64,000 bases of DNA from Rana temporaria (Eukaryota; Chordata; Amphibia; Anura; Ranidae), in the NCBI RefSeq assembly GCF_905171775.1, contig NC_053492.1, positions 323,521,645-323,585,644 of the forward strand. Reading direction: 5' to 3'. Position numbers and translations under genes: made by a program. Below the pieces are notes generated by a model. It saw nothing but the letters and a program-made list of their open reading frames with translations, was not told the origin of the DNA and made no database searches. Below, in pieces: positions 1 to 9,675 of this stretch. Each line of letters begins with the position of its first letter. Positions within the stretch are counted from its first letter, which is position 1.

Positions 1-182
1 ATGGTATGAGAGAAACGCTGAGCCTGAAACGCTGAGGCAAAATATAATGACAGAACCCTGGGGCAGAAATGGTATGCAAGAAACGCTGAGCCTGAAACAC
101 TGAGGCAGAAATGCAATGACAGAAACCTGGGGCAGAAATGGTATGAGAGAAACGCTGAGCCTGAAACGCTGAGGCAAAATAC
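1..182. repeat. Minisatellite, first part
   Basis: Left part of a tandem array. Longer units alternate phrases such as GAGAGAAACGCTGAGCCTGA and GACAGAAACCTGGGGCAGAA, giving a higher-order period near 70 bp. It is cut off by the window edge on the left and by a Harbinger MITE on the right. It contains no gene. Confidence 0.9.
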
Positions 183-185
183 AAT

Positions 186-920
186 GGGCCGGATTCAGAA
201 AGAAGATACAACCGCGTATCTCCTGATACACCGTCGTATCTCTGAGTCCGGCCAGCGTATCTATGCGCCTGATTCATAGAATCAGGTTACGCATAGATAT
301 GCCTAAGATCCGACAGGTGTAAGTGACTTACACCGTCGGATCTTAGGCTGCAATTCCAGGCCGGCCGCTAGGTGGCGCTTCCGTATCTTTTACGCGTCGA
401 ATATGCAAATGAGCATTTACGTCGATTCTGAAACCAACGACCGCCCGGCGCTTTTTTTTAACGTCGTTTGCGTTCGGCTTTTTCCGGCGGAAAGTTACCC
501 CTGCTATAGGAGGGGTAAGTGCAGCGTATCCTATGTTAAGTATGGCCATCGTTCTCGCACCGAGTTTTGAATTTTTTACGTTGTTTGCGTAAGTCGTTCG
601 CGAATACGGCCGGACGTAATTTCCGTTAACGTCGAAACCAATGACGTCCTTGCGACGTCATTTGGAGCAATGCACGCTGGAAAAATTTGCGGATGGCGCA
701 TGCGCTGTTCGATCGGCGCGGGGACGCACCTGATTTAAATTTTAGACGCCCCCTAGCCGCGGAATTTGAATTCCGCCGGGGGATTTACGATAGGCCGCCG
801 CAACTTTAGAGGCAAGTGCTTTCTGAATAAAGCACTTTCCTCAAAAACTTGCGGCGGCGTAACGTAAATCAGATAGGTTATGCGGATCTAAAGATCCGCT
901 GACCTATCTGAATCTGGCCC
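186..920. mobile_element. PIF/Harbinger MITE inside the minisatellite
   Basis: A 735-bp non-coding element. Its ends are GGGCCGGATTCAGA and TCTGAATCTGGCCC, inverted repeats with one mismatch, flanked by a 3-bp duplication AAT (183-185 and 921-923). The minisatellite phrase reads through once the element is removed. Subterminal palindromes are present, for example around 300-345 and 868-905. Terminal G/C run, 3-bp duplication and absence of a transposase fit a non-autonomous PIF/Harbinger element. The split MITE at 4152-15088 belongs to the same family. Confidence 0.85.
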
Positions 921-2335
921 AATGACAGAAAACCTGGGGCAGAAATGGTATGAGAGAAACACTGAGCCTGAAACGCTGAGGCAGAAATGCAATGACAGAA
1001 ACCTGGGGCAGAAATGGTATAAGAGAAACGCTGAGCCTGAAACGCTGAGGCAAAATATAATGACAGAACCCTGGGGCAGAAATGGTATGAGAGAAATGCT
1101 AAGCCTGAAACGCTGAGGCAGAAATGCAATGACAAACGCTATGACAGAAATCGTGTGGGCCAAAACGCTACGACAAAAAACCTGGGGCAGAAACGCTGAG
1201 ACTGAAACGCTATGGCCAAATGCAATGACAGAAAACCTGGGGCAGAATTGTATGAGAAAAAAAAAACACTGAGCCTGATACGCTGAGGCAGAAATATGAC
1301 AGAAAACGTGGGGACAGAAGCGCTATGACAGAAAACGTGGGGGCAGAAACGCTATGACAGAAAACCTGGGGCAGAAATGCTGAGACTGACACGCTATGGC
1401 CAAATGCAATGACAGAACACCTGGGACAGAATTGTACGAGAAAAAACGCTGAGCCTGACCCGCTGAGGCAGAAATATGACAGAAAACCAGGGGCAGAAAC
1501 GCTATGACAGAAAAAACGTGGGGGCAGCAACACTATGGGAGAAACGCTATGACAGAAGAACGTGGGGGCAGAAACAATATGACAGAAACCCAGGGGCAGG
1601 CAGAAACCCAAGGGCAGAAACGCTATGGCAGAAACCCAGGGGCAGAAACGCTATGACAGAAACCCAGGGGCAGAAACGCTATGACAGCAAATGTGGGGGC
1701 AGAAACGCTATGACGGAAACCCAGGGGCAGAAACGCTAAAACAGAAAACCTGGGGCAGCAACGCTATGACAGAAAAACCTGGGGCAGAAACGCTATGACA
1801 GAAAACGTGGGGGCAGAAACGCGATGGCAGAAACCCAGGGGCAGAAACGCTAAAACAGAAAACCTGGGGCAGCAACGCTATGACAGAAAAACCTGGGGAA
1901 GAAACGCTATGACAGAAAATGTGGGGGTAGAAACGCTATGACAGAAACGTGGGGGCATAAACGCTGTGACAAAAAACCTGGGGCAGAAACGCTGTGACAG
2001 AAAAACCTGGGGCAGAAATGCTATGACAGAAAATGTGGGGGCAGAAACGCTATGACAGAAAACGTGGGGCAGAAACGCTATGACAGAAAACGTGGGGGCA
2101 GAAACGCTGTGACAGAAAACCTGTGGCAAAAACGCTATGACAGAAAAACTTGGGGCAGAAACGCTATAACAGAAAAACCTGGGGCAGAATGGTATGAGAG
2201 AAACGCTAAGCCTGTAATGCTGAGGCAGAAAGTCATGACAGAAATCCTGGGGCAGACATGAATGCTAAGACAGAATGCCAGGACAGAAACCCCTGGAGCA
2301 TAAACGCTATGACAAACACTGAGACTGAAAACGCT
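921..2335. repeat. Minisatellite, second part (about 28-bp unit)
   Basis: Tandem array of roughly 28-bp units close to GACAGAAAACCTGGGGCAGA followed by AACGCTAT, with variants CCAGGGG and CGTGGGGG. The left part keeps the roughly 70-bp higher-order form seen before 182. Because the unit has few stop codons, long open frames occur on both strands; they are by-products of the repeat. Confidence 0.92.
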
Positions 2336-2690
2336 TACCAGTACGCTATGACAATTGCACGTGATGCAAGGAAATACTGCCAGCATGACTTGTGGAGACA
2401 TGGGAGAATGCCCCCCCCCATACTGCTAGCGTGACCAGGAGAAAGGTGGCCTACCCCACCCCCCCCAGCATAACTCCTGGAGATGCAGGTGGACAGCCAC
2501 CCCCTTATAAAGCCTGTGTGCAACAGAGAGGTAAACAATGCCCCCCCTCTTGCCACCAGTATGGACCGGGAGGTGCGGATGGATGCCCCCCCCCCCCCCC
2601 GATACCAGTGTGAGCACCATGGACCAGGAAAGGAAGCATGCAGAAGTCCCCCACGTGACTACCAAACGAAAAAAAAAAAAAGCAATTGCA
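2336..2690. other. C-rich low-complexity stretch
   Basis: Several poly-C tracts (for example 2411-2419, 2459-2467, 2587-2600) in degenerate repeats containing phrases like CCCAGCATAACTCCTGGAG. No gene or recognisable element was seen. It may be the remains of another minisatellite. Confidence 0.5.
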
Positions 2691-3056
2691 GCCTCACTGT
2701 GCCCATCAAATGCAGCCACTGTCCGCCATCTCCACTCTGTCAGCTTTTTTGAGCCCCAGTGGCGGCTGGTGCTCAAAATTTTTGGGGGGGCGCAAACGGA
2801 AAAAAAAAAACAGTTGCAGCCTCACTGTGCCCATCAAATGCAGCCACTGTGCCCATCAAATGCAGCCACTGGGCCCATCAAATGAAGCCACTGTGCCATC
2901 AATTGTCACCACTGTGCCATGCCATCAAACGCAGCCACTGTGCCGTGCCATCAATTGTCACCACTGTGCCATGCCATCAAACGCAGCCACTGTGCCATCA
3001 ATTGTCACCACTGTGCCATGCCATCAAACGCAGCCACTGTGCCATCAATTGTCAGT
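2690..3056. repeat. Tandem repeat (GCCACTGTGCCATC-type)
   Basis: Degenerate array whose best units (2895-3055) are about 47-52 bp and combine CAAACGCAGCCACTGTGCC with CAATTGTCACCACTGTGCC. A segment starting CAGTGGCGGCTGGTGCTCAA at about 2757 looks like a hAT end, but no partner end was found. Confidence 0.75.
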
Positions 3057-3204
3057 AGTACAGGGATACCACATGTGAGAGACTTTTTGGCAGTCTAACC
3101 GCATACATAACCCCCAAAAAACAATCACTGCCTTTAGGCTTTCTAAGGGGCGAAATTGCTAAGTTCACTTCCTCACTACCTATCACGGTTTCAAAGTTGC
3201 ATGA

Positions 3205-3576
3205 AATGCAAAGATAAAATCAATCAATAAACGCTTATTGCAATTTTTTTTACCAAAACATTTTAGAATACGTATCGGCCTAAACTGAGGAAAAAAATAA
3301 TTTATATCTTTTTTGGGGATATTTATAATAGCAAAAAGTAAAAAATATTGTTTTTTTTTTCAAAATGATCGCTCTATTTTTGTTTATAGTGCAAAAAAAT
3401 AAAAACACAGAGGTGATCAAATACCACCAAAAGAAATCTCTATTTGTGGGAAAAAAAGGACGTAAATTTTGGTTGGAATCCACGTCGCATGACCATGCAA
3501 TTGTCAGTTAAATTGATGCAGTGCCGAATTGCAAAAAGAGGCCTGGTCATTTAGCAACAAAATGGTCCAGGGCTTA
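3205..3576 (+). mobile_element. R1 repeat copy, 3' part
   Basis: Diverged copy of the repeat called R1 here (full copy at 42795-43615). Shared phrases are CAATAAACGCTTATTGCAAT, GAGGTGATCAAATACCACCA and AATTGTCAGTTAAA, ending near ATGGTCCAGGGCTTAA. Its right end is cut by the following fold-back MITE. Non-coding. Confidence 0.7.
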
Positions 3577-4071
3577 AAGGAGTTGTAAAGGAAAAAAAAA
3601 TTTTTGCCTAAAATTAATGTCTGCAAGGTAGACAGACAGAAGAGTGTAATGATTCTGTTCAAAACGAGTAAATACCTATTAAATTCCTTCATCTATTTCA
3701 CCTCCGGCATTCTAGTTTCTGTTCTCTCATTCACTTCCTGGTTTGCATTGCTCGTTCATGTAAGAACTACATTTCCCAGTATGAATTGCAGCACGCCCAG
3801 TATTTCACACCTCCTTGAAGTCTCTAACACGTAGAGAGCGTCCTGCCACACAGATGTAGTTCCCAGGAGGGGGTGAGCACGTTACTGACCACCGCAGTAA
3901 AGCCTCCCTTCACGGTGGTCAGTAAAATCAGACAAGCAGAAAGTGAACAGAACAGAGAAGAAATAGAGCAACTTCTGAGCTAAAACGAACAATGAGGAAG
4001 TGAAAAGAGGAATGTCTGCAGGTAAAGGATGCTTATTATGAAAAAAAAAAAAAATTCCTTTACAACCCCTT
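3577..4071. mobile_element. Fold-back MITE (AAGGGGTTGTAAAGG family), copy 1
   Basis: Ends are AAGGAGTTGTAAAGGAA and TTCCTTTACAACCCCTT. The interior is also inverted: TTCTGTTCTCTCATTCACTT on the left is mirrored by GAAAGTGAACAGAACAGAGA on the right. Length is 495 bp. The second copy, 53421-53915, has the same ends and architecture. No coding capacity. Confidence 0.8.
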
Positions 4072-4082
4072 GTTGTTGTTAT

Positions 4083-4151
4083 TTTTTTTGTTTATAGTGC
4101 AAAAAATAAAACCCGCAGAGGTGATCAAATACCACCAAAAGAAAGCTCTAT
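4083..4151 (+). mobile_element. R1 repeat, left half of the copy split by the big nest
   Basis: Reads from TTTATAGTGCAAAAAATAAA to AAAGCTCTAT, where the Harbinger MITE begins. The sequence resumes at 15089 with TATTTGTGGGAAAAAAAAGG. In other R1 copies these words are adjacent (CTCTATTTGTGGGAAAAA at about 3437-3454), so 4083-4151 and 15089-15236 were one repeat before insertion. Confidence 0.8.
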
Positions 4152-4502
4152 GGGCCAGATTCATGCAGAATTACGGTGGCGTAACGTATCCCGTTTACGT
4201 TACACCGCCGCAAGTTTTTGGCATAAGTGCTTGATTCACAAAGCACTTGCCTGTAAACTTGCGGCGGCATAGCGTAAAGCCGTCCGGCACAAGCCCGCCT
4301 AATTCAAATGGGCGTGTACCATTTAAATTAGGCGCGTTCCCGCGCCGAACGTTCTGCGCATGCTCCATTAGGAAATTTTCCGCCCTGCTTTGCGCAAAAT
4401 TACGGCGCCCGACGTGTTTTTTGAACGGCGACGTGCGTTACGTCCTTTCGTATTCCCGGACGTCTTACGCAAAAAAAAAATTTTTAAATTCGACATGGGA
4501 AC
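4152..4502. mobile_element. Harbinger MITE, left half (continues 14763-15088)
   Basis: Starts GGGCCAGATTCATGCAGAAT; the other end, at 15088, reads TGAATCTGGCCC, giving a 12-bp perfect terminal inverted repeat. TAT is duplicated at 4149-4151 and 15089-15091. Interior phrases (GCCGCAAGTTTTTG, ACTTGCGGCGGC) match the 186-920 MITE read in reverse complement, confirming the family. It is interrupted after GGGAAC by PLE1. Confidence 0.82.
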
Positions 4503-4539
4503 GATACCGTTCTGTCTAAGTGGATTTGGATATATAAAT

Positions 4540-4709
4540 AAGAAGGCCAGTATGGTGGCCTGAGTTTATGGGAGGAGCCCGGAGGGTATTTAAGCAGCCC
4601 ACTCACACATGCTCTTTGTCGGTTCAGTGTGCGGTACTACACGTCACTGGGCCGACTCTTCCCAGCTCACCTCATGTCCGTGAGTCTGCGCATTCAATCG
4701 CATTTGACA
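4540..4709 (+). repeat. Ngaro repeat A1
   Basis: 170 bp starting AAGAAGGCCAGTATGGTGGC and ending CAATCGCATTTGACA. It is repeated essentially without change as A2 (9225-9394). It contains a TATA-like GGGTATTTAAGCAGCCC, so it may hold the element promoter; that role is inference. Confidence 0.92.
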
Positions 4710-5949
4710 TCGCAAGCGCTTTGCGGCTTCTCCCTTCATGGTCTTCGCCGGCGGTTCCCGCTTACTGTCGCAGGTAGGATTCAAACCTTTTCGTATCTTG
4801 TGCAATCTTGCAATTCGTTATGCTTCCTATCCTGCATCCCTTTTGGAAAAAAATCTGCCTCTGAGTTATTGTTGCTCATGTTCCAACATCATTCGGCTCA
4901 GGCGTAGTACATTTGTAACTTCCTTCTGCCAAACAATTCATTTGTAAATACATTTGGAGATTGACATGTGTTTGTATGGGTTCTTTGGCAGATTGAGGTG
5001 GTAATTGGACTCACATGGTGCCTTGTCTGCACTTGATTAGCCTGGGGGGATGGGTGGTTGGTAGGTGTTCAGTTTCAAAGCAAGGGGTAGCATACACTCT
5101 ACAACCAATTCATATCAGATTCGTTCAATACTCCTTACTATCAATTCGTATCGGATTCATTTCATGCATTTTACAACCGTTTTGTATCAGATACATTGCA
5201 TACTTTCTACTGTTGTCATTCATTGTTTCCCTAATGCTGTGTGTTTTAGTTCCCGCTGCGGAACTTACGAATTGCTTGTACACGGTTCTTCCCTCTCATT
5301 TATTTACCAAAGTTATTGCCTGTGTGTCATGCATGGCGCCACACCACACTCTTGCGATGTGTTGCACATCCACTCCAGTCCAAAGCAAACCCAGTCGCAC
5401 GTTCACTGTCCAAGGTAGGTTTCGTTAGCTTGTTTGTCATGTCAAATTCGTGGCCACTCATGGTGTCACCCGTACCATATGTTTGGTTCCCACAGTGGAG
5501 CTTACAAAGCATTGATAGGCACTTCTCGTGTTCTATTTTCTACACCAAACCTCGTTGTTTTGCCCCATGCACGGCATCACGCTACACGTTCCCGACATGT
5601 TTCACTCCAGCCACAGTCCGCCGCAAACTCACTCGCATGGCCCACTGTCGCAAGTAAGATTTGTTATTACATTCTTTATTAGTCTTATTAATTTGCTACC
5701 ATTCGTTGTCTCCCATATCATTCATTAGTGGCCCCTGCGGAACCTACGATTCAAACAGGCGTTGTCCTTCTACCTTATACTACAAACAAACCAGGTGTTT
5801 CTATCCTTTCTCAGTAACCCAATTCTTATTGATTGAGACCTTGCAACCATGCAAATCATCTCAGCAGTCTGATACTCTTGTTGAGGCCCTTGCAACACAT
5901 GACCCTTGCAAAACGCAAAAAGGGAAAAAAAATATATAAAAAGCAGAAA
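4710..5949 (+). other. Ngaro interior, unrecognised
   Basis: T/C-rich sequence with loosely repeated phrases, such as CACTGTCCAAGGTAGG at about 5406 and CACTGTCGCAAGTAAG at about 5643, suggesting an old long-period tandem structure. No open frame with a recognisable domain. Reverse transcriptase or gag-like coding was looked for and not seen. Confidence 0.5.
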
Positions 5950-7350
5950 AAAAACAATTGCCACCACGTAATCTCAGCCCAGCAACCTGACACCTGTTGA
6001 GACCGTTGCAGCGACGCAAAATTCGTCTCCACAGCCTGACACCCTTGTTGAGACCCTTGCAAACGCAATACTGTCTCAGCAGCCCCACACTCATCAAGAC
6101 CCTTGCAACCACGCAATACCATCTCAGCAGCCTCACACCATTGTTGAGACCCTCGCAAACGCAATACCGTCTCAGCAGCCCCACACTCATCAAGGCCCTT
6201 GCAACCACGGAATACCGTCTCAGCAGCCTCACACCATAGTTCAGACCTTTGCAAACGCAATACCGTCTCAGCAGCCCCACACTCATCAAGACACTTGCAA
6301 CCACGCAATACCGTCTCAGCAGCCTCACACCATTGTTGAATTTCTTGCAAACACAATACCGTCTCAGCAGCTCCACACTCATCGAGACCCTTGCAACCAC
6401 GCAATACCGTCTTGAGCAACCTCCCACTCGTCAAAGACCTTTGTGACCATGCAGTCTCGCCCCAGCAACCTGGCATTCATTGAGACCCTTGCAGCCAGAC
6501 AAATCATCTTTGGCCTCATGTACACTGCTGTTGGTAAACAGACGTTTAGGAACAGTTGGGTGTTTTTCAGACGCCCCTGATTTCTCCTCTATGTTATCTT
6601 ATCAGTACATGTACACAGGATCATTTATAGTCGTTTCTAGGCAGTTGAGTTTAGAAACCTTCCCGAAAAAAAAAAATGGGTTCAGACGGATGTTCAGAGG
6701 CATTCGAAACGCCAATGCCTGTAACAGCTTGTAAACACTGCCAGATGCGGTAACTCATGTTTACCAGCATTTCATTCACAGTCGTTTTCATAAAAAAATA
6801 AAAAAAAGGGGAATATTGGCTCAGCAACTTGACACTCATTTGAGACCCTTGTTAAATGTAATATCATCTCAGCTACCTCACACCCGTCTAGACCTTTGCA
6901 ACCACACAATCTCATCTCCGCAACCTGACACCCGTTCAGACCTTTGCAGCCATGCAAAGTCGTCTTAGCAACCTGACACTAATTTGAGACCATTGCAAAT
7001 GCAATATCGTCTCAGCAACCTGACACCCATTCAGACCCTTGCAGCCATACAAAGTTGTCTCAGCGGCCGACACTCATTTGAGACCATTGCAAAACGCAAC
7101 ATCGTCTCAGCAACCCCCTCACTTGTTGAGACCCGTGCAACCACACAATGCCATTTCAAAACAAACCTCATAATCATCGAGACCTTTGCAACCACGCAAT
7201 ATCGTCTCAGCAAACCAGACTGAGACCCTTGCAACCACACAATGCCGTCTCAAAACAAACCTTCATACTCAAGGCCCTTGCAACCACACAATATCGTTCC
7301 AGCAACCTGACACTCACTGACACCCTTGCAACCGCACAATATTGTCTGCA
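5950..7350 (+). repeat. 48-bp minisatellite inside the Ngaro element
   Basis: About 25-30 degenerate units. The best block (about 6060-6420) alternates two 48-bp variants, one with CCCCACACTCATCAAG and one with CTCACACCATTGTTGAG, both followed by CTTGCAACCACGCAATACCG-like sequence, so the period there is effectively 96 bp. Units become irregular after 6480 and resume from about 6820. The array creates long open frames without coding meaning. Confidence 0.88.
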
Positions 7351-8099
7351 GTAGTATAAAACACTTTGCGGCACGCACCTACATGCAAACCCGAATACAA
7401 ACTAAACTTGCAAACACACCTCAGTGACAAACAATCAGCCACACAAACACACAGTGGCACCCAGTTGGCCATTCATCTTCAGTGGCACGCGGGCCACACA
7501 TCTTTTCTCAGTTTTTTCCCTGCGGTTAGTTCAGGTTTTCATCCAGCACCAGCGAGTGCACGTTGGCCTGCGAGTGCACATTGGCCTGCAAGTGCATGTA
7601 TATCGTCTTGTTGAGCACCTGTGTATTGTCTTGATTTTCTCACACCAACGCAAGATCCAGTCCAAGTTCTCAAACTAGACCAAGCATCAGTAGCAGACTT
7701 AGCTATGTGGGACAACTTCCCCACCTGGTTCTCCAAACCTTGGCCCCCAGAAATTCTCTTAAATTTTTGCTTCACCCAGTCTTCATCACGCCTCGTGCTG
7801 CACCCAATCATGGCAGCTGCCCAGGTCTGGGACCACACTTGAACAGGACAGACACTGTTCTTCACCACAGACAATCAGGCCACAGCCGACATCATCAATT
7901 AAGGTAGATCTAAGTCACTCCCCATCACTTCCTGCGCAGGCTTGCGCAGCTGTCACTCCGTCACCAGTTAATATCTTATGTAGACCTTTTCCAGGCAAAT
8001 GCAAAAAGCAGCTGATGCACTTTTCTATTCCAACCTTGGAATGGATGTTTTTTCCAGCAAGAGCCTGGAGCCAACCCAACAACTATCCCTGTCCCACCA

Positions 8100-9030
8100 T
8101 GGACATTGCTGACGATGGACTGAAGTCGCATCTCACCAACGCAACGCAATCCAACTTATTAACCACTCCTTGGCACGCAACACACTGAAGGCATATCGCA
8201 CTGCTTGGAACACTAATCGCAAATTTTTGCCCCCTTGCCCCGGAGCAGCAATAGGCAACGTTGGACACATCCTAGCCTTCATATCGTATTGCCACATGCA
8301 GCTGACCATTTCTCACAATACTATCATGCCATATCTAGATGGCATCCAGCATTTCCTGTCCCTGCAGGACCCCAGAAAACCGTCAGTATTCTCGAGCCCA
8401 TGCAGTCAAGTCCCTCCTACAGGGCATACAGAAGCACCAACTTGTAGTCAGTGGCAAGCACCTACCTTTCAAGAGTCCCCTCTTAGGGACATATCTAAAA
8501 TCCTTACTCGTTCCCTGTTTAGGGCTTTGCCCAGACTAGTCACCCAAACAGCCATCTACCAGGCCTTCTACGGTTCCCTACAACCTATTGAATTTAGTCA
8601 GCGGCTCCGGCAGTCAGACACTGCTCCGACGCCACCCGACTCGCTTTCGAACTACTACACTCTCAGTCTGCAAACACAACAAACCAGCCCCTGGGGTTGA
8701 CATCAACCTGTTTCAGACTAACAACGCCTGACGCCCAGTGACGGTGCTCGACCCACTACTGCTCCATCTACCCAGCCAATCTAATGGTAGCTCGTTGCTG
8801 CCCTTTCTAAACCAGCTCCCTGAGTGTCAGCCAGTGTGTGAAGCATGTCAGAATCCTCCTAAGTAACTTGGGCTTCAAACCCCAGTCAGTTCTCTGGACA
8901 TTCTTTCCGAATTAGAGCAGCCTCAGTTGCCTCCCAACAGGGAGTACCAGACCACAAAATCAAGATACCAGGCTGAGGGAAGTCTCCTTGTTTTGCCACA
9001 TACATCCCAAATCCTCATGAAGGAATGGCA
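8100..9030 (+). pseudogene. Tyrosine recombinase (Ngaro/DIRS type), decayed
   Basis: Encodes the recombinase that would integrate the circular DNA form of the element. The N-terminal core-binding part reads LARNTLKAYRTAWNTNRKF at about 8170. The first catalytic box is degraded: AFYGSLQPIEF (about 8560) stands where the family has an arginine just before PGEF-like sequence. After a frame change the second box is clear, GHSFRIRAASVASQQGVPDH at 8896-8955, giving HxxR, followed by an in-frame TGA and then a C-terminal ATYIP that supplies the tyrosine. The breaks and lost Arg make it inactive. The 750 bp upstream (7351-8099) may hold the preceding ORF end but shows no recognisable domain. It was placed in the DIRS order from the HxxR box and the split repeats. 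Confidence 0.8.
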
Positions 9031-9100
9031 CAAGTCTTTACCAAGCTGGCTCAATAAATACAAGAAATCAATATAAACTATTTCCCTATCTGAGTCTTTT

Positions 9101-9224
9101 GCCCCCTTTTCTTGGCATACTGACCAGACCACCAAGGCACACTTCAGGTCTATTTATGTTGTAAGTCTTGTCGCGTGTTTATGTGATCCACATCTCTCTC
9201 GGTCAGAGGGTAACGACCATAAAT
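9101..9224 (+). repeat. Ngaro repeat B1
   Basis: 124 bp from GCCCCCTTTTCTTGGCATAC to GTAACGACCATAAAT. It abuts A2 directly and is repeated as B2 at 9474-9597. Confidence 0.92.
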
Positions 9225-9394
9225 AAGAAGGCCAGTATGGTGGCCTGAGTTTATGGGAGGAGCCCGGAGGGTATTTAAGCAGCCCACTCACACATGCTCT
9301 TTGTCGGTTCAGTGTGCGGTACTACACGTCACTGGGCCGACTCTTCCCAGCTCACCTCATGTCCGTGAGTCTGCGCATTCAATCGCATTTGACA
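9225..9394 (+). repeat. Ngaro repeat A2
   Basis: Copy of A1 (4540-4709), placed immediately after B1. A 79-bp unique spacer (9395-9473) separates it from B2, whereas many described Ngaro copies have A2 and B2 contiguous or nearly so. Confidence 0.92.
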
Positions 9395-9473
9395 CCCTCC
9401 CGCTCTTCCCTTATTCAGGGCACTTCTCAGCATATCCTTCTTCAATTAACTACCCATTACTTACCTTGGGTAT

Positions 9474-9597
9474 GCCCCCTTTTCTTGGCATACTGACCAG
9501 ACCACCAAGGCACACTTCAGGTCTATTTATGTTGTAAGTCTTGTCGCGTGTTTATGTGATCCACATCTCTCTCGGTCAGAGGGTAACGACCATAAAT
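9474..9597 (+). repeat. Ngaro repeat B2 (right end)
   Basis: Copy of B1, ending ACGACCATAAAT. The host PLE terminal repeat resumes at 9598 with GCAAGCAGCTTGAAATGTGA. Confidence 0.92.
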
Positions 9598-9675
9598 GCA
9601 AGCAGCTTGAAATGTGAGATACCCACAAACAAACTAGTACAATGGAAAAACAGCTGCGCAACTAATGTGAATACT
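9598..9675 (-). repeat. PLE1 left terminal repeat, distal part
   Basis: Together with 4503-4539 this makes the 115-bp left terminal repeat. The same sequence without interruption lies at 14648-14762, where GGATATATAAAT runs straight into GCAAGCAGCTGG. Confidence 0.9.

Larger units (their letters stand above)
4540..9597 (+). mobile_element. Ngaro-like (DIRS-order) tyrosine-recombinase retrotransposon, non-autonomous
   Basis: Terminal layout is A1 (4540-4709) ... B1 (9101-9224) directly followed by A2 (9225-9394), then B2 (9474-9597). This is the split-direct-repeat architecture known for Ngaro elements. All three junctions (left end, B1/A2, right end) share the hexamer ATAAAT, consistent with site-specific recombination instead of a target-duplicating integrase. 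The interior has a 1.4-kb minisatellite and a decayed tyrosine recombinase. No reverse transcriptase was seen, so the copy could not be autonomous. It sits in the left terminal repeat of PLE1. Confidence 0.87.

Noticed and set aside
888..2400. Long open frames rich in FCHSVSAPGF-like repeats
   Set aside because: They are produced by the stop-poor minisatellite unit in several frames at once, with no start context, domain or codon bias.
2757..2790. hAT element starting CAGTGGCGGCTGGTG
   Set aside because: No matching inverted end or 8-bp duplication could be found, so no element is called.
5950..7350. CRISPR-like array
   Set aside because: Units are contiguous degenerate minisatellite repeats without unique spacers, inside a eukaryotic retrotransposon.
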